A stretch of 39,958 bases of DNA, taken from NCBI GenBank assembly GCA_025361885.1, contig JANYJF010000049.1, forward strand, positions 1 through 39,958. Reading direction: 5' to 3'. The stretch comes from Coriobacteriia bacterium. Lineage in GTDB: Bacteria; Actinomycetota; Coriobacteriia; Anaerosomatales; PALSA-660. The notes beneath the pieces are model-generated. The model searched no databases. It was not told the DNA's origin and saw only the letters and a program-made list of their open reading frames with translations. The translations under genes and the position numbers were made by a program. Numbering within the stretch: the first letter of the stretch is position 1; each line of letters opens with the position of its first letter. Below, piece after piece: positions 1 through 9,310 of this stretch.

Positions 1-203
1 ACCTCGTCGAGCCACTCCGCAAGCGCGAGCGCGTCGAGAGCGGTCCTCACGCGGGCCACGGCGAGCGCGGCGTCCCCGCCCCACGAGGGCGCGTACGCTT
101 CGGACACGTCGACGACCGTGGTGTCCGGCACGTCGGCGAAGCCCGCGAGAGCGCTGGCGAGCGCGTCCACCGACCCTCCGCCGATCGACACCCATGCATC
201 CAC
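1..203 (-). CDS. N-terminal part of a hypothetical protein, truncated by window start
   Basis: Open minus-strand frame from GTG at 203 (VDAWVSIGGGSVDALASALAGFADVPDTTVVDVSEAYAPSWGGDAALAVARVRTALDALALAEWLDE...), preceded by a GGAG-like RBS; diverges from the patatin gene. Confidence 0.45.
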   Translation of the reverse strand, partial: MDAWVSIGGGSVDALASALAGFADVPDTTVVDVSEAYAPSWGGDAALAVARVRTALDALALAEWLDE

Positions 204-299
204 GGTCGCTCCTCTCGCCCTTCGGCCCATCGTACCCGCACGTGGGGTATGGTTCGAGTCAGACCCATTCACGACGACCATAGACCGGGAGGTGCGCAC

Positions 300-1166
300 G
301 TGGACTGGAGTCTCTTCCGCCGCCTGATCCCCGGCTTGATACCCGCCGAGCCCGCGCCACCCGCGCTCGTGGGCCTGACACTCGGAGGAGGCGCCGTCCG
401 CGGCGCGGCTCATCTCGGCGTGCTCTCCGTGCTGGAGCGCGAGCACGTCCCGATCGGCGTCGTCACGGGCACGAGTGTCGGCGCACTGGTGGGAGCGGGC
501 GTGGCGGCGTGCATCAGCTCCGAGGACATGATGGCGGCGTTTTCGAAAGCCTCGTGGTCGAGGATCGCGCTGCCCACCTGGGCCTCGAAACTCAGTCTCC
601 TGCAGACGGACCCGCTCGGCACCCTGATGGAGCGCGTCACCAACGCACGGACATTCGACGACCTGCGTCTGCCGTTCGCCGCGGTCGCATGCGACTTGCT
701 CACCGGCTCCGCCGTCGCGATGACCACGGGCAGCCTGCGCGAGGCTCTCATGGCATCTTCGGCCATCCCGGGGCTGTTCGAACCGATAGTGCGCGAAGGT
801 GCGATGCTCGTGGACGGCGGCCTTGTGGACAACCTCCCGGTCGACGCGGCCACGGATCTCGGTGCCGACTACGTCATCGCCGTGGACATCATGCCTCCGC
901 TGGACGGCAGCTACGAACCGAAGGACCTGCGCGACGTGCTCCTGCTGTCGTGGAACATCGTGCAGCGCGCCGGCGAAGTCGAGCGGGAGCGCGCCGGCAT
1001 CGTCATCACGCCAAAGGTGGCCGCGGTGCCGCTCTCCGACTTCTCTCGGGTGCGCGAGGCCTATGAGGCCGGTGTCGTGGCCGCCGAGGCAGCCCTGCCG
1101 ACCCTGCTCGCGGACCTGGGGATGACGTCGAGACCTTCCGCCGGGGGCGCCCCGCCCGCACCCTGA
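300..1166 (+). CDS. Patatin-like phospholipase (RssA/NTE-type)
   Basis: GGGAVRGAAHLGVL oxyanion loop, GTSVGAL (GxSxG) nucleophile elbow, DGGLVDNLP Asp motif; likely GTG start at 300 rather than the ORF-track start at 249. Confidence 0.9.
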   Translation: MDWSLFRRLIPGLIPAEPAPPALVGLTLGGGAVRGAAHLGVLSVLEREHVPIGVVTGTSVGALVGAGVAACISSEDMMAAFSKASWSRIALPTWASKLSLLQTDPLGTLMERVTNARTFDDLRLPFAAVACDLLTGSAVAMTTGSLREALMASSAIPGLFEPIVREGAMLVDGGLVDNLPVDAATDLGADYVIAVDIMPPLDGSYEPKDLRDVLLLSWNIVQRAGEVERERAGIVITPKVAAVPLSDFSRVREAYEAGVVAAEAALPTLLADLGMTSRPSAGGAPPAP

Positions 1167-1189
1167 CCCGGGCTCGCACCCGCGGCGCG

Positions 1190-1225
1190 AAGAAGGGCCC
1201 CGCCGGATCCGGCGGGGCCCTTCTT
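1190..1225. terminator. Bidirectional rho-independent-like terminator between convergent genes
   Basis: Perfect palindrome AAGAAGGGCCCCGCCGGATCCGGCGGGGCCCTTCTT between the ends of the patatin (+) and hppA (-) genes. Confidence 0.85.
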
Positions 1226-1247
1226 GCGCACTTGAAGCACGACCCGA

Positions 1248-3506
1248 CTAGTGGACGCCCGATATGAACAGCGGGGCCAAGACGAGCGTGATGGTCGCGA
1301 GCAACTTTATGAGCACGTGCAGGGACGGACCGGCGGTGTCCTTGAACGGATCGCCGACGGTGTCGCCCACGACGGCGGCCTTGTGGGTGTCAGAGCCCTT
1401 GCCGCCCGCGAAGCCCATCTCGATGTACTTCTTCGCGTTGTCCCACGCGCCGCCCCCATTGTTGAGGAACAGCGCCATGAGCACGCCGACGATCGTCCCG
1501 ACCATCAGCATCGCGGCAACGGTCTCGCCGCCTGCGTTGAACACGAAGCGGAACACGACGCCGACCACGACCGGCATGCCGACGGCCAGCAGGCCCGGCA
1601 GCACCATCTCGCGCAGCGCGGACTTGGTGACCAGGTCGACCGTGCGACCGTAGTCCGGCTTGGATGTGCCGGCCAGGATGCCGGAGTCCTCTGCGAACTG
1701 CGCACGCACGTCGGCGATGACGGCGGAGGCTGCCTTGCCGACCGCGCGGATCGCGAGAGAGGAGAACAGGAACACGAGCATGCCTCCGAGCATCGCGCCC
1801 ACGAAGAGCTTCGGATCGGCGATGTTGACGATGTACTGCGTCTTTGCGCCGACGGCCTGGGTCATGCCGTTCGCGGTCACGGTCTGCGTGCCGCCGATGA
1901 CGCCGCCCAGGTCCAGACCGTAGTTCTTGAGCTCGTCGAGGTATGCAGAGAACAGCAGGAACGCGGCAAGCGCCGCGGAACCGACCGCGTAACCCTTGGT
2001 GAGAGCCTTGGTCGTGTTGCCGACGGAGTCCAGGCGATCGGACTTCTCGCGCACCTCGGCGGGCTGACCGGACATCTCGACGATGCCGCCGGCGTTGTCG
2101 GCGATCGGGCCGAAGGTGTCCATGGCCAGCACGTAGCCGGCGGTGGACAACATACCCATCGTGGCGACGGCGGTGCCGAACAGGCCCGCGTCAGGCAGCC
2201 CTGAGGTCTGGCCAAGCCAGTAGGCAGCCAGGATCGCGACGCCGATGGTGATGATCGGCAGGGCGGTCGATTCCATGCCCACCGCGATGCCCGCGATGAT
2301 GTTGGTCGCGGGGCCGGTCTTGGACGCCTCGGCGATGGACATCACGGGACGATACCGGAACTCGGTGTAGTACTGCGTGATGAACACGTACATCAGCGCC
2401 GTCAGGATGCCGACGATGCCGGCGAGCAGGAAGTGCCACCACGCATTCGGCGCCGCGGCGGAATACAGAAGCCAGCGGCTTGCGACGGCCAGGCCGATGA
2501 TGGCGAAGCCCGTCGAAACGTAGAAGCCGCGATTGAGCGACTTCATCGGGTCCTCGTCGCCGCGGACCTTGACGATCAGGACACCGATGATCGAGGCGAC
2601 GATGCCGAACGACCGCGCAACGAGCGGGAACAGCATGACGCCGACGACGCCCCAGGCGAAGTTGATGTTGGATCTGATGGCCAGCGTGGCCATCGCCGCG
2701 CCAAGGATCATCGCGCCGATGTTCTCGGCTGCGGTGGACTCGAAGAGATCGGCACCGCGGCCCGCGCAGTCGCCGACGTTGTCGCCGACCAGGTCCGCGA
2801 TGACGGCCGGGTTGCGGGGATCGTCCTCGGGGATGCCGGCCTCGACCTTGCCGACCAGGTCGGCACCGACGTCCGCCGCCTTGGTGTAGATGCCGCCGCC
2901 GAGCTGGGCGAACAGCGCTACGAACGACGCGCCGAAACCGTAGCCGACGATGAGCAGCGGGGTCTTGGCCAAGTCAGCGACAGCCACGCCGCCAAAGTAG
3001 TGCGCCGCGGCATACAGCCCGCCGACACCGATCAGCGACATCGCTACGACCATGAGGCCGGAGACGGCGCCAGCGCGAAGGGCGACCTGCAGGGCGTCGT
3101 TGACGCTCCTGAGGGTACCGGCGGCCGTGCGGATGTTGGCGCGGATCGAGATCCACATCCCGACGTAGCCCGCGATCAGCGAGCACAGCGCGCCGAGCAG
3201 GAACGACAGGGTGGTCCAGAACGCCATCGCGGCGGCGTTGTTGGCCACCGGGTCGAACGCCTGGCCGCCGCGGAGCAGATAGCCCCCGAACAGGACCACA
3301 GCAAAGCCGACCGCCAGGTAGATGATCGTCTTGAACTGCCGGGCCATGAAGGCCTCGGCTCCCTCTTTGATGGCATCCGAGATGACGCGCATCTTGTCGG
3401 TGCCGGTATCCCGCTTCAGAACCCATCTCGCCAGCAACCAGGCCGTAACCAGACCCAAGATGCCGAATGCGAGGATCAGTGCGAGCAGGATCTCCTGCTG
3501 TCCCAT
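1248..3506 (-). CDS. hppA: Membrane-bound ion-translocating pyrophosphatase
   Basis: 752 aa polytopic protein with DVGADLVGKVEAGIPEDDPRNPAVIADLVGDNVGDCAGRGADLFES and GDTVGDPFKDTAGPSLHVLIKL signatures. Confidence 0.98.
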   Translation of the reverse strand: MGQQEILLALILAFGILGLVTAWLLARWVLKRDTGTDKMRVISDAIKEGAEAFMARQFKTIIYLAVGFAVVLFGGYLLRGGQAFDPVANNAAAMAFWTTLSFLLGALCSLIAGYVGMWISIRANIRTAAGTLRSVNDALQVALRAGAVSGLMVVAMSLIGVGGLYAAAHYFGGVAVADLAKTPLLIVGYGFGASFVALFAQLGGGIYTKAADVGADLVGKVEAGIPEDDPRNPAVIADLVGDNVGDCAGRGADLFESTAAENIGAMILGAAMATLAIRSNINFAWGVVGVMLFPLVARSFGIVASIIGVLIVKVRGDEDPMKSLNRGFYVSTGFAIIGLAVASRWLLYSAAAPNAWWHFLLAGIVGILTALMYVFITQYYTEFRYRPVMSIAEASKTGPATNIIAGIAVGMESTALPIITIGVAILAAYWLGQTSGLPDAGLFGTAVATMGMLSTAGYVLAMDTFGPIADNAGGIVEMSGQPAEVREKSDRLDSVGNTTKALTKGYAVGSAALAAFLLFSAYLDELKNYGLDLGGVIGGTQTVTANGMTQAVGAKTQYIVNIADPKLFVGAMLGGMLVFLFSSLAIRAVGKAASAVIADVRAQFAEDSGILAGTSKPDYGRTVDLVTKSALREMVLPGLLAVGMPVVVGVVFRFVFNAGGETVAAMLMVGTIVGVLMALFLNNGGGAWDNAKKYIEMGFAGGKGSDTHKAAVVGDTVGDPFKDTAGPSLHVLIKLLATITLVLAPLFISGVH

Positions 3507-3622
3507 CGACTCCCCTTTCTAGTCCCTCACGACAAACGTGCTCCCGTCGTGCGCGCGCATGCGCATGACGTCCGTTTTGAGTAACACGCAGGAAACCGGG
3601 CGTCAATGCGGAACCACATACG

Positions 3623-3655
3623 AGTGAGGCCCGGAGCATCGCTCCGGGCCTCACT
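3623..3655. terminator. Hairpin terminator
   Basis: AGTGAGGCCCGGAGC-ATC-GCTCCGGGCCTCACT just downstream of the minus-strand zinc-ribbon gene and upstream of hppA. Confidence 0.8.
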
Positions 3656-3676
3656 CACGTCCTTCAGCGAGCCGTC

Positions 3677-4267
3677 CTAGAACAGCTGCACAAGCCACTT
3701 GCCGTCCTGATTGATAAGGCTGAGCTTCTCCGTGCGCTTGGCGTAGGTGCCCTTGGCGGGATCGGTCAGCCACTGGCCGGTGATCGTGACCGTAGCCGTC
3801 TGGTTGTTGGACTGGTCGACCTTGTCCACCGAGAAGTCCTTCACTCCGGCCTTGCCGGCCGCGCGCTTCTTGGCCTGGGTGGCGGCGTCCTCGAAGCTCT
3901 TCGTGCTGGTGGCGTCGAGCGAGCCGTGGGTGGAGACGTTCAAAATGCCCTTCGCGTCGTACGCGGCGTACGCGGTGAGCATCTTGGTGGCGACCGTCTT
4001 CGGGTCGCTGCCGCCGATGCCGCCGCCCTTGAGGGCGAACCACGCACCCGCCGCGACCACGATGACGACGGCCACCGCGATGGCTGCGATCAGCATCGTC
4101 CGGTTGCCGCCGGCCGGATTCGCTTCGGTTGTCTTATCGACTGCCGGATTCGCTTCGGTTGTCTTGCCGACTACCGGGGTGGCAGCGGGCTTGCCGACTG
4201 CTTCGCCGCACTCGGGGCAGGTCTCGGCGCCGTCGGGGACGACCGCGCCGCACTTGTCGCAATCCAT
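3677..4267 (-). CDS. Zinc-ribbon, single-TM protein of unknown function
   Basis: N-terminal CDKCGAVVPDGAETCPECG zinc ribbon, low-complexity linker, TM segment MLIAAIAVAVVIVVAAGAWFAL, extracytoplasmic C-terminal domain. Confidence 0.85.
   Translation of the reverse strand: MDCDKCGAVVPDGAETCPECGEAVGKPAATPVVGKTTEANPAVDKTTEANPAGGNRTMLIAAIAVAVVIVVAAGAWFALKGGGIGGSDPKTVATKMLTAYAAYDAKGILNVSTHGSLDATSTKSFEDAATQAKKRAAGKAGVKDFSVDKVDQSNNQTATVTITGQWLTDPAKGTYAKRTEKLSLINQDGKWLVQLF
4113..4172. repeat. Two-copy 30-bp imperfect tandem repeat inside the linker of the zinc-ribbon protein
   Basis: gccggattcgcttcggttgtcttatcgact / gccggattcgcttcggttgtcttgccgact (2 mismatches); encodes the duplicated KTTEANPA. Confidence 0.9.
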
Positions 4268-4346
4268 GTGATCCGCGCTCCTTAGGTGAGGTCAAATCTT
4301 CGGGAAGTATACCACCGGTTCCGGATGCACCAAGACCGCGGGACCG

Positions 4347-5186
4347 TCAGACCGCATCCGGGTCTTCGCCGACCGCTTCGTCCAGTGCCCGGTACGCGTC
4401 CGCGATGCGGTCACGCGACACGAACAGCCGGACCTCAGTGGGTACCCCCGGGTAGGACGAGAGCGACTCGCCCGGCCGGTGCGGGTAGAACGTCGTCGGG
4501 ACACCGGCGTCGTTCATGACCTCCTCGAGCCACAGCAGATCGAAGTCGGTACTCGAGTTCGAGCCTCCCCGCTCCAATCGCGGCGGCCCGACGGCGACCC
4601 AATCCCCGATCACCTCATGCTCGTCGACCTCCAGACTCCGGAACGGCGCCCTGACGAAACGGACCTCGCCCTCGTCCACCCACACATTGTCCGCAGCCGG
4701 GTCCTCAAGCGGCCCCAGGTCAGCGAGCACACGCCCGATCCGGACGCGCTCGTCGGTCACGGGCGAACCGTCGGGCATACGAAGGTCCCCGACCACATCC
4801 AGGAGCGGGCGGACCGCGAAGTCGCGCTCCAGCATCCGCGGGTGAGGGATCGTGAGGCGCTCGGAGACCCACTCCTCATCACCGAACAGCAGGATGTCGA
4901 GGTCGGCGGTCCTGGGCCCGAATCGAACGGTCCGCCTGCGGCCGAGATCCTCCTCGATGCCTTTGCACACCTCGAGCAATTCATCCGCCCGCAGACTCGT
5001 CTCGATGCGCACCGCGGCGTTGTAGTACGAGCTCTGGTCGGAGACACCCCACGGCTCCGTCTCGTACGCATGCGACACAGCCGACACGCGGACGCACTCG
5101 GCGTCGTCGAGCGCGCGGATCATACGGCGAAGATAGGTCATCCGGTCCCCGAGGTTGCCACCTATGCCGATGATCGCCTGGGTCAT
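4347..5186 (-). CDS. folK: 2-amino-4-hydroxy-6-hydroxymethyldihydropteridine diphosphokinase with a C-terminal extension of roughly 100 aa
   Basis: MTQAIIGIGGNLGDRMTYLRRMIRAL..., FGPRTADLDILLFG, IPHPRMLERDFAVRPL; ATG at 5186 overlaps the folP stop by 4 bp. Confidence 0.93.
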   Translation of the reverse strand: MTQAIIGIGGNLGDRMTYLRRMIRALDDAECVRVSAVSHAYETEPWGVSDQSSYYNAAVRIETSLRADELLEVCKGIEEDLGRRRTVRFGPRTADLDILLFGDEEWVSERLTIPHPRMLERDFAVRPLLDVVGDLRMPDGSPVTDERVRIGRVLADLGPLEDPAADNVWVDEGEVRFVRAPFRSLEVDEHEVIGDWVAVGPPRLERGGSNSSTDFDLLWLEEVMNDAGVPTTFYPHRPGESLSSYPGVPTEVRLFVSRDRIADAYRALDEAVGEDPDAV

Positions 5187-6031
5187 CGCGCGGCGCCCTT
5201 CTCGATAGCCGAGGACACCTGCACGGCGCGGACCGTCTCGTACACGTCGTGGACCCGCACGACAGCCGCGCCATGCGTCACGGCCCATACGGCCGCTGCC
5301 AGGCTGCCGGCGAGTCTGCGCCTGGGCTCGGTCTCGCCCGTGATGGAGCCGACGAACCGCTTGCGGCTCGCGCCAACGAGCACGGGGTACCCGAGCGATG
5401 CCAGGTCGGCCAGTCGGCGAAGAAGCTCGAGGTTGTGCTCGGGCGTCTTGCCGAACCCGATGCCCGGGTCGATCACTATGCGCTCGTGCGCGACGCCGGC
5501 GAACTCGAGCAACTGCGCCTGGCGCACGAGCCAGGAGCCGACCTCCGCCACGACGTCGGAATACGTCGGCCTCTCCTGCATGGTCCCCGGCCCGCCGAGC
5601 ATGTGCATGACCACGAGACCCGCGTCGCAACCCGCCGCCACGTCGCGCATGGCTGGATCGCGGAAGCCGCTGATATCGTTGATGACCTGCGCGCCTGCGG
5701 CCACGCACGCGGCCGCCACGGCCGCGTGGCGGGTGTCGACCGACACGCACACGTCGCTGTCAGCCAGGCTGGCCACAACGGGACGGATGCGCGCCAGCTC
5801 CTCGGCGACGTCGGTCGCATCGGCTCCGGGGCGTGTGGACTCCCCGCCCACGTCCACGATCGCGGCACCCTCCTCGACCATCGCATGCCCGCGCGAGAAC
5901 GCGGCCACCGGGTCGAGATACTCGCCCGCGTCCGAGAACGAGTCGGGCGTCACGTTCAGGACGCCCATGACGAGCGGTCGCGACAGATCGAACGCATGCG
6001 GACCGCACTGCCAGATCCCCCGACCCTCCAC
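5183..6031 (-). CDS. folP: Dihydropteroate synthase
   Basis: VMGVLNVTPDSFSDAGEY, DVGGESTRPGA, INDISGF, DPGIGFGKTPEHNL, GASRKRFVGSI. Confidence 0.97.
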   Translation of the reverse strand: MEGRGIWQCGPHAFDLSRPLVMGVLNVTPDSFSDAGEYLDPVAAFSRGHAMVEEGAAIVDVGGESTRPGADATDVAEELARIRPVVASLADSDVCVSVDTRHAAVAAACVAAGAQVINDISGFRDPAMRDVAAGCDAGLVVMHMLGGPGTMQERPTYSDVVAEVGSWLVRQAQLLEFAGVAHERIVIDPGIGFGKTPEHNLELLRRLADLASLGYPVLVGASRKRFVGSITGETEPRRRLAGSLAAAVWAVTHGAAVVRVHDVYETVRAVQVSSAIEKGAAR

Positions 6032-6037
6032 CGAAGC

Positions 6038-6601
6038 CTACCTCCCCGTGATGAGCGACATCGCCTCTGCCCGAGTAGCCGGGTTGCGCTCGAAGATGCC
6101 GCGCACGGCAGACGTCACCGTCAGCGCGCCCGGCTTCTTGACTCCTCGCATGGACATGCACAGGTGCTCGGCCTCGATGACCACGATGACACCCTGCGGC
6201 CTGAGGTTCTCGACGATGGTGTCGGCGATCTGCGACGTCAGCCGCTCCTGCACCTGCGGGCGCTTGGCGAACACGTCGACGACTCTGGCGAGCTTGGAGA
6301 GCCCGCAGATGTGGCCGTCCTTCGAAGGGATGTAGCCCACGTGCACGCGGCCCATGAACGGGACGAGATGATGCTCGCACATGGAGTACAAGGGGATGTC
6401 CTTGACGAGCACCATCTCCTGGTGCCCCTCGTTGAAAGTCACGCAGAAGTGCTCGGCAGCATCTTGGCCCAGACCCGCGAAGATCTCCTCATACATGTCG
6501 GCCACGCGCTCCGGCGTGCGCACGAGCCCCTCGCGAGCCGGGTCTTCGCCAACGCCTTCGAGGATGAGCCGGACGCCTTGGACTATCTTCTCGCGGTCCA
6601 T
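6038..6601 (-). CDS. folE: GTP cyclohydrolase I
   Basis: [64 protein letters not shown] at 6613 is an alternative start. Confidence 0.97.
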   Translation of the reverse strand: MDREKIVQGVRLILEGVGEDPAREGLVRTPERVADMYEEIFAGLGQDAAEHFCVTFNEGHQEMVLVKDIPLYSMCEHHLVPFMGRVHVGYIPSKDGHICGLSKLARVVDVFAKRPQVQERLTSQIADTIVENLRPQGVIVVIEAEHLCMSMRGVKKPGALTVTSAVRGIFERNPATRAEAMSLITGR

Positions 6602-6663
6602 GGAAGCGACCACCTCTCAGATGCGTGCTTGGGGGACACGGACATTGTAGCCCTCATCACGCG

Positions 6664-6692
6664 CGAAGACCCCGCTGGATGCGGGGTCTTCG
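6664..6692. terminator. Hairpin terminator downstream of ftsH
   Basis: CGAAGACCCCGC-TGGAT-GCGGGGTCTTCG between ftsH (-) and folE (-). Confidence 0.8.
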
Positions 6693-6734
6693 ATGATGGT
6701 TCGTCGGACGGTAGCGCTTCGGGTCGGACACTGC

Positions 6735-8699
6735 TCAGGACTGCAGCTCCGGCTCCGGCGTCACCGGGGTGGGCGGCTCTTCCCCACTCGCGCTCTTGCG
6801 ACGGCGCGGCTTCACGCCCGTGACGCTCTCGGGCGTCTCTTTCGGAGCTTGGGCCTTCTCCTGTGCGACGTAGTCGTCCCACCGGTCTTCGAGAAGCGCC
6901 GCGACCGCTTCCTTGTCGAGCGTCTCGCGATCGACGAGGGCTTGCGCCATCAAGTCCAGCTGACTCCGATGAGCCACGAGGATCACCTTGGCGCGGCCGA
7001 ACGCGTCGTCGAGGAGCCTGCGGACCTCCTTGTCGATCTCGAACGCGATCTCTTGGGAGTAGTCCGGAGTGGCCCCGAAGTCGCGACCGAGGAAGACCTC
7101 GTGCTGCGGCTCTCCGAGCGTCATGGGCCCGAGCTTGTCGGACATCCCGTACTGCGTGACCATGGCGCGCGCCAGCTTCGTCGCGCGCTCGATGTCGTTG
7201 CTCGCGCCAGTGGTCACGTCGCCCGTCGCCAGTTCCTCGGCGACGCGGCCGCCCAGCAGCGAGGCCAGGTCGTCGAGCATCTCCTTCTTGCTGCCGAGGA
7301 ACTTCTCCTCCTCCGGCACGTGCCAGGTGCTGCCAAGCGAGCGTCCTCGCGGGATGATCGTCACCTTGTGGACCGTGTCGGCCCGCGGGAGCACGTGACC
7401 CACGATGGCGTGCCCGGACTCGTGATACGCGATGACCTGCTTCTCGTCGTCTGAGATGAGGCGGCTCTTGCGCTCGGGGCCGGCGACCACGCGGTCTACG
7501 GCCTCCTCGAGCTCGACCATCTCGATCTGCTTGCGACCGTGGCGCGCGGAGAGCAGCGCGGCCTCATTCACCAGGTTGGCCAGGTCCGCTCCCGTGAAGC
7601 CGGGGGTGCGGCGCGCCAGCACCTCGACGTCGATGTCGGGGTTGATAGGCTTGCCCTTGATGTGGACTTTCAGGATCGCGATACGGCCCTTCAGGTCGGG
7701 CCGGTCCACGACCACCTGGCGGTCGAAACGGCCCGGGCGCAGCAGCGCAGGGTCGAGGATGTCTGGACGGTTGGTGGCCGCGATCAGGATCACGTTGTCC
7801 TTGATGTCGAAGCCGTCCATCTCGACGAGCAGCTGGTTGAGCGTCTGCTCGCGCTCGTCGTGCCCTCCGCCCAGTCCGGCGCCGCGGTGACGGCCGACCG
7901 CATCGATCTCGTCCACGAACACGATGCAGGGGCTCGCGGCCTTCGCCTGCTCGAAGAGGTCACGCACACGGCTGGCGCCGACACCGACGAACATCTCGAC
8001 GAAGTCGGAGCCTGAGATGGAGAAGAACGGCACGCCCGCCTCGCCGGCGACAGCGCGAGCGAGCAGCGTCTTGCCGGTACCCGGAGGCCCCACGAGCAGC
8101 ACGCCCTTGGGGATCTTGGCGCCCAGCGCCTGGAACTTGCCGGGGTTCTCCAAGAACTCCTTGATCTCCTGCAGCTCCTCGACGGCCTCTTCCACTCCCG
8201 CCACGTCTTTGAACGTCACGCGTGGCTGGTCGCGTGTCATACGCTTGGCCTTCGCCTTGCCGAACGACATCACCTTGGAGTTGCCGCCCTGCATCTGTTG
8301 CATGAAGAAGAAGATGAACACCGCCAGTATCAGGAACGGCGCAACCTGCAACAGGAAGCTGACCAGCTGGTTCGGCCGCTGGGTGTCCACAGTGAACGCC
8401 ACGCCCGGGTACTTCTGGATAAGGGCCGCGACGGACTCCTCGCCCACGTAGTTCGTCTGGAAATCGGAGACTTTGTTCTTGTCCTTGTCGCCAGCGGTCT
8501 TGAAGTACTTGCCCTTGACCTGTTGATCGCTGGCAAGGACCGTGGCGGACTTGACGTTGCCGTCCTTGAGCGCCGCGAGGAACTGCGACGTGGTCAAGTC
8601 GGTCACGGGGTTGTTGCCCGTGGTGTAGGTGGCGACCACGTACGCGAGCGCCGCGAGTATAAGCAGATACAGTGCGATGGTGCGCACGTTCTTGTTCAA
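6735..8699 (-). CDS. ftsH: ATP-dependent zinc metalloprotease FtsH
   Basis: Two N-terminal TM segments, Walker [12 protein letters not shown] region [19 protein letters not shown], zinc motif HESGH. Confidence 0.98.
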   Translation of the reverse strand: MNKNVRTIALYLLILAALAYVVATYTTGNNPVTDLTTSQFLAALKDGNVKSATVLASDQQVKGKYFKTAGDKDKNKVSDFQTNYVGEESVAALIQKYPGVAFTVDTQRPNQLVSFLLQVAPFLILAVFIFFFMQQMQGGNSKVMSFGKAKAKRMTRDQPRVTFKDVAGVEEAVEELQEIKEFLENPGKFQALGAKIPKGVLLVGPPGTGKTLLARAVAGEAGVPFFSISGSDFVEMFVGVGASRVRDLFEQAKAASPCIVFVDEIDAVGRHRGAGLGGGHDEREQTLNQLLVEMDGFDIKDNVILIAATNRPDILDPALLRPGRFDRQVVVDRPDLKGRIAILKVHIKGKPINPDIDVEVLARRTPGFTGADLANLVNEAALLSARHGRKQIEMVELEEAVDRVVAGPERKSRLISDDEKQVIAYHESGHAIVGHVLPRADTVHKVTIIPRGRSLGSTWHVPEEEKFLGSKKEMLDDLASLLGGRVAEELATGDVTTGASNDIERATKLARAMVTQYGMSDKLGPMTLGEPQHEVFLGRDFGATPDYSQEIAFEIDKEVRRLLDDAFGRAKVILVAHRSQLDLMAQALVDRETLDKEAVAALLEDRWDDYVAQEKAQAPKETPESVTGVKPRRRKSASGEEPPTPVTPEPELQS

Positions 8700-8767
8700 G
8701 TGCTTCCAACCTCCAGGTGACGCGTCTTCATGCGACTCGGAATCGCCTGCACCGGACGCGCTTAGGG

Positions 8768-9310
8768 TCAGTCCGCGTAGACCGACGGCTTCAGGATGCC
8801 GATATAGGGCAGGTTGCGGTACTTCTCCGCGTAGTCGAGACCGTAACCCACGACGAACTCGTCGGGGATGAGAAACCCTGTGTACTTACACGAGATAGGT
8901 ACCCGCTGCTTGCCTTCCTTGTTCAGCAGCGTGATCACCTCGAGTGTCTTGGGCTTGCGAGACGCCAGGTTCTTGAGCAGGTACTTGAGCGTCAGACCGG
9001 TGTCGAGGATATCCTCGACGACGATGACGTTGCGCCCCTCGATCATCTCATCGAGGTCTTTCAGGATCCTTACCACGCCAGATGACTTCGTCGACGATCC
9101 ATAGCTGGACACCGCCATGAAGTCGAGCTCGACAGGCGTCGTGATCTCTCGCGCGAGATCGGCGATGAACAGTGCGGCACCGCGAAGCACGGCCACCAGC
9201 AGCACGGTCTCGCCGGCATAGTCGCGGCTGATGTCGGCGCCGAGCTCAGCGACACGTGCCCGGAGCGTCTCCTCCGTGAGAATGATCTCTTTGATGTCGG
9301 GATGCGTCAT
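8768..9310 (-). CDS. hpt: Hypoxanthine phosphoribosyltransferase
   Basis: [36 protein letters not shown] motif, [28 protein letters not shown]. Confidence 0.97.
   Translation of the reverse strand: MTHPDIKEIILTEETLRARVAELGADISRDYAGETVLLVAVLRGAALFIADLAREITTPVELDFMAVSSYGSSTKSSGVVRILKDLDEMIEGRNVIVVEDILDTGLTLKYLLKNLASRKPKTLEVITLLNKEGKQRVPISCKYTGFLIPDEFVVGYGLDYAEKYRNLPYIGILKPSVYAD

Noticed and set aside
2433-3584. 383-aa plus-strand ORF antisense to hppA
   Set aside because: Low-complexity Asp/Arg/Gly-rich translation typical of a mirror frame in GC-rich DNA; hppA on the other strand is unequivocal.
4479-6335. 618-aa plus-strand ORF (and 5249..6823, 524 aa) antisense to folK/folP/folE
   Set aside because: Shadow ORFs of the folate genes with no recognisable domain.
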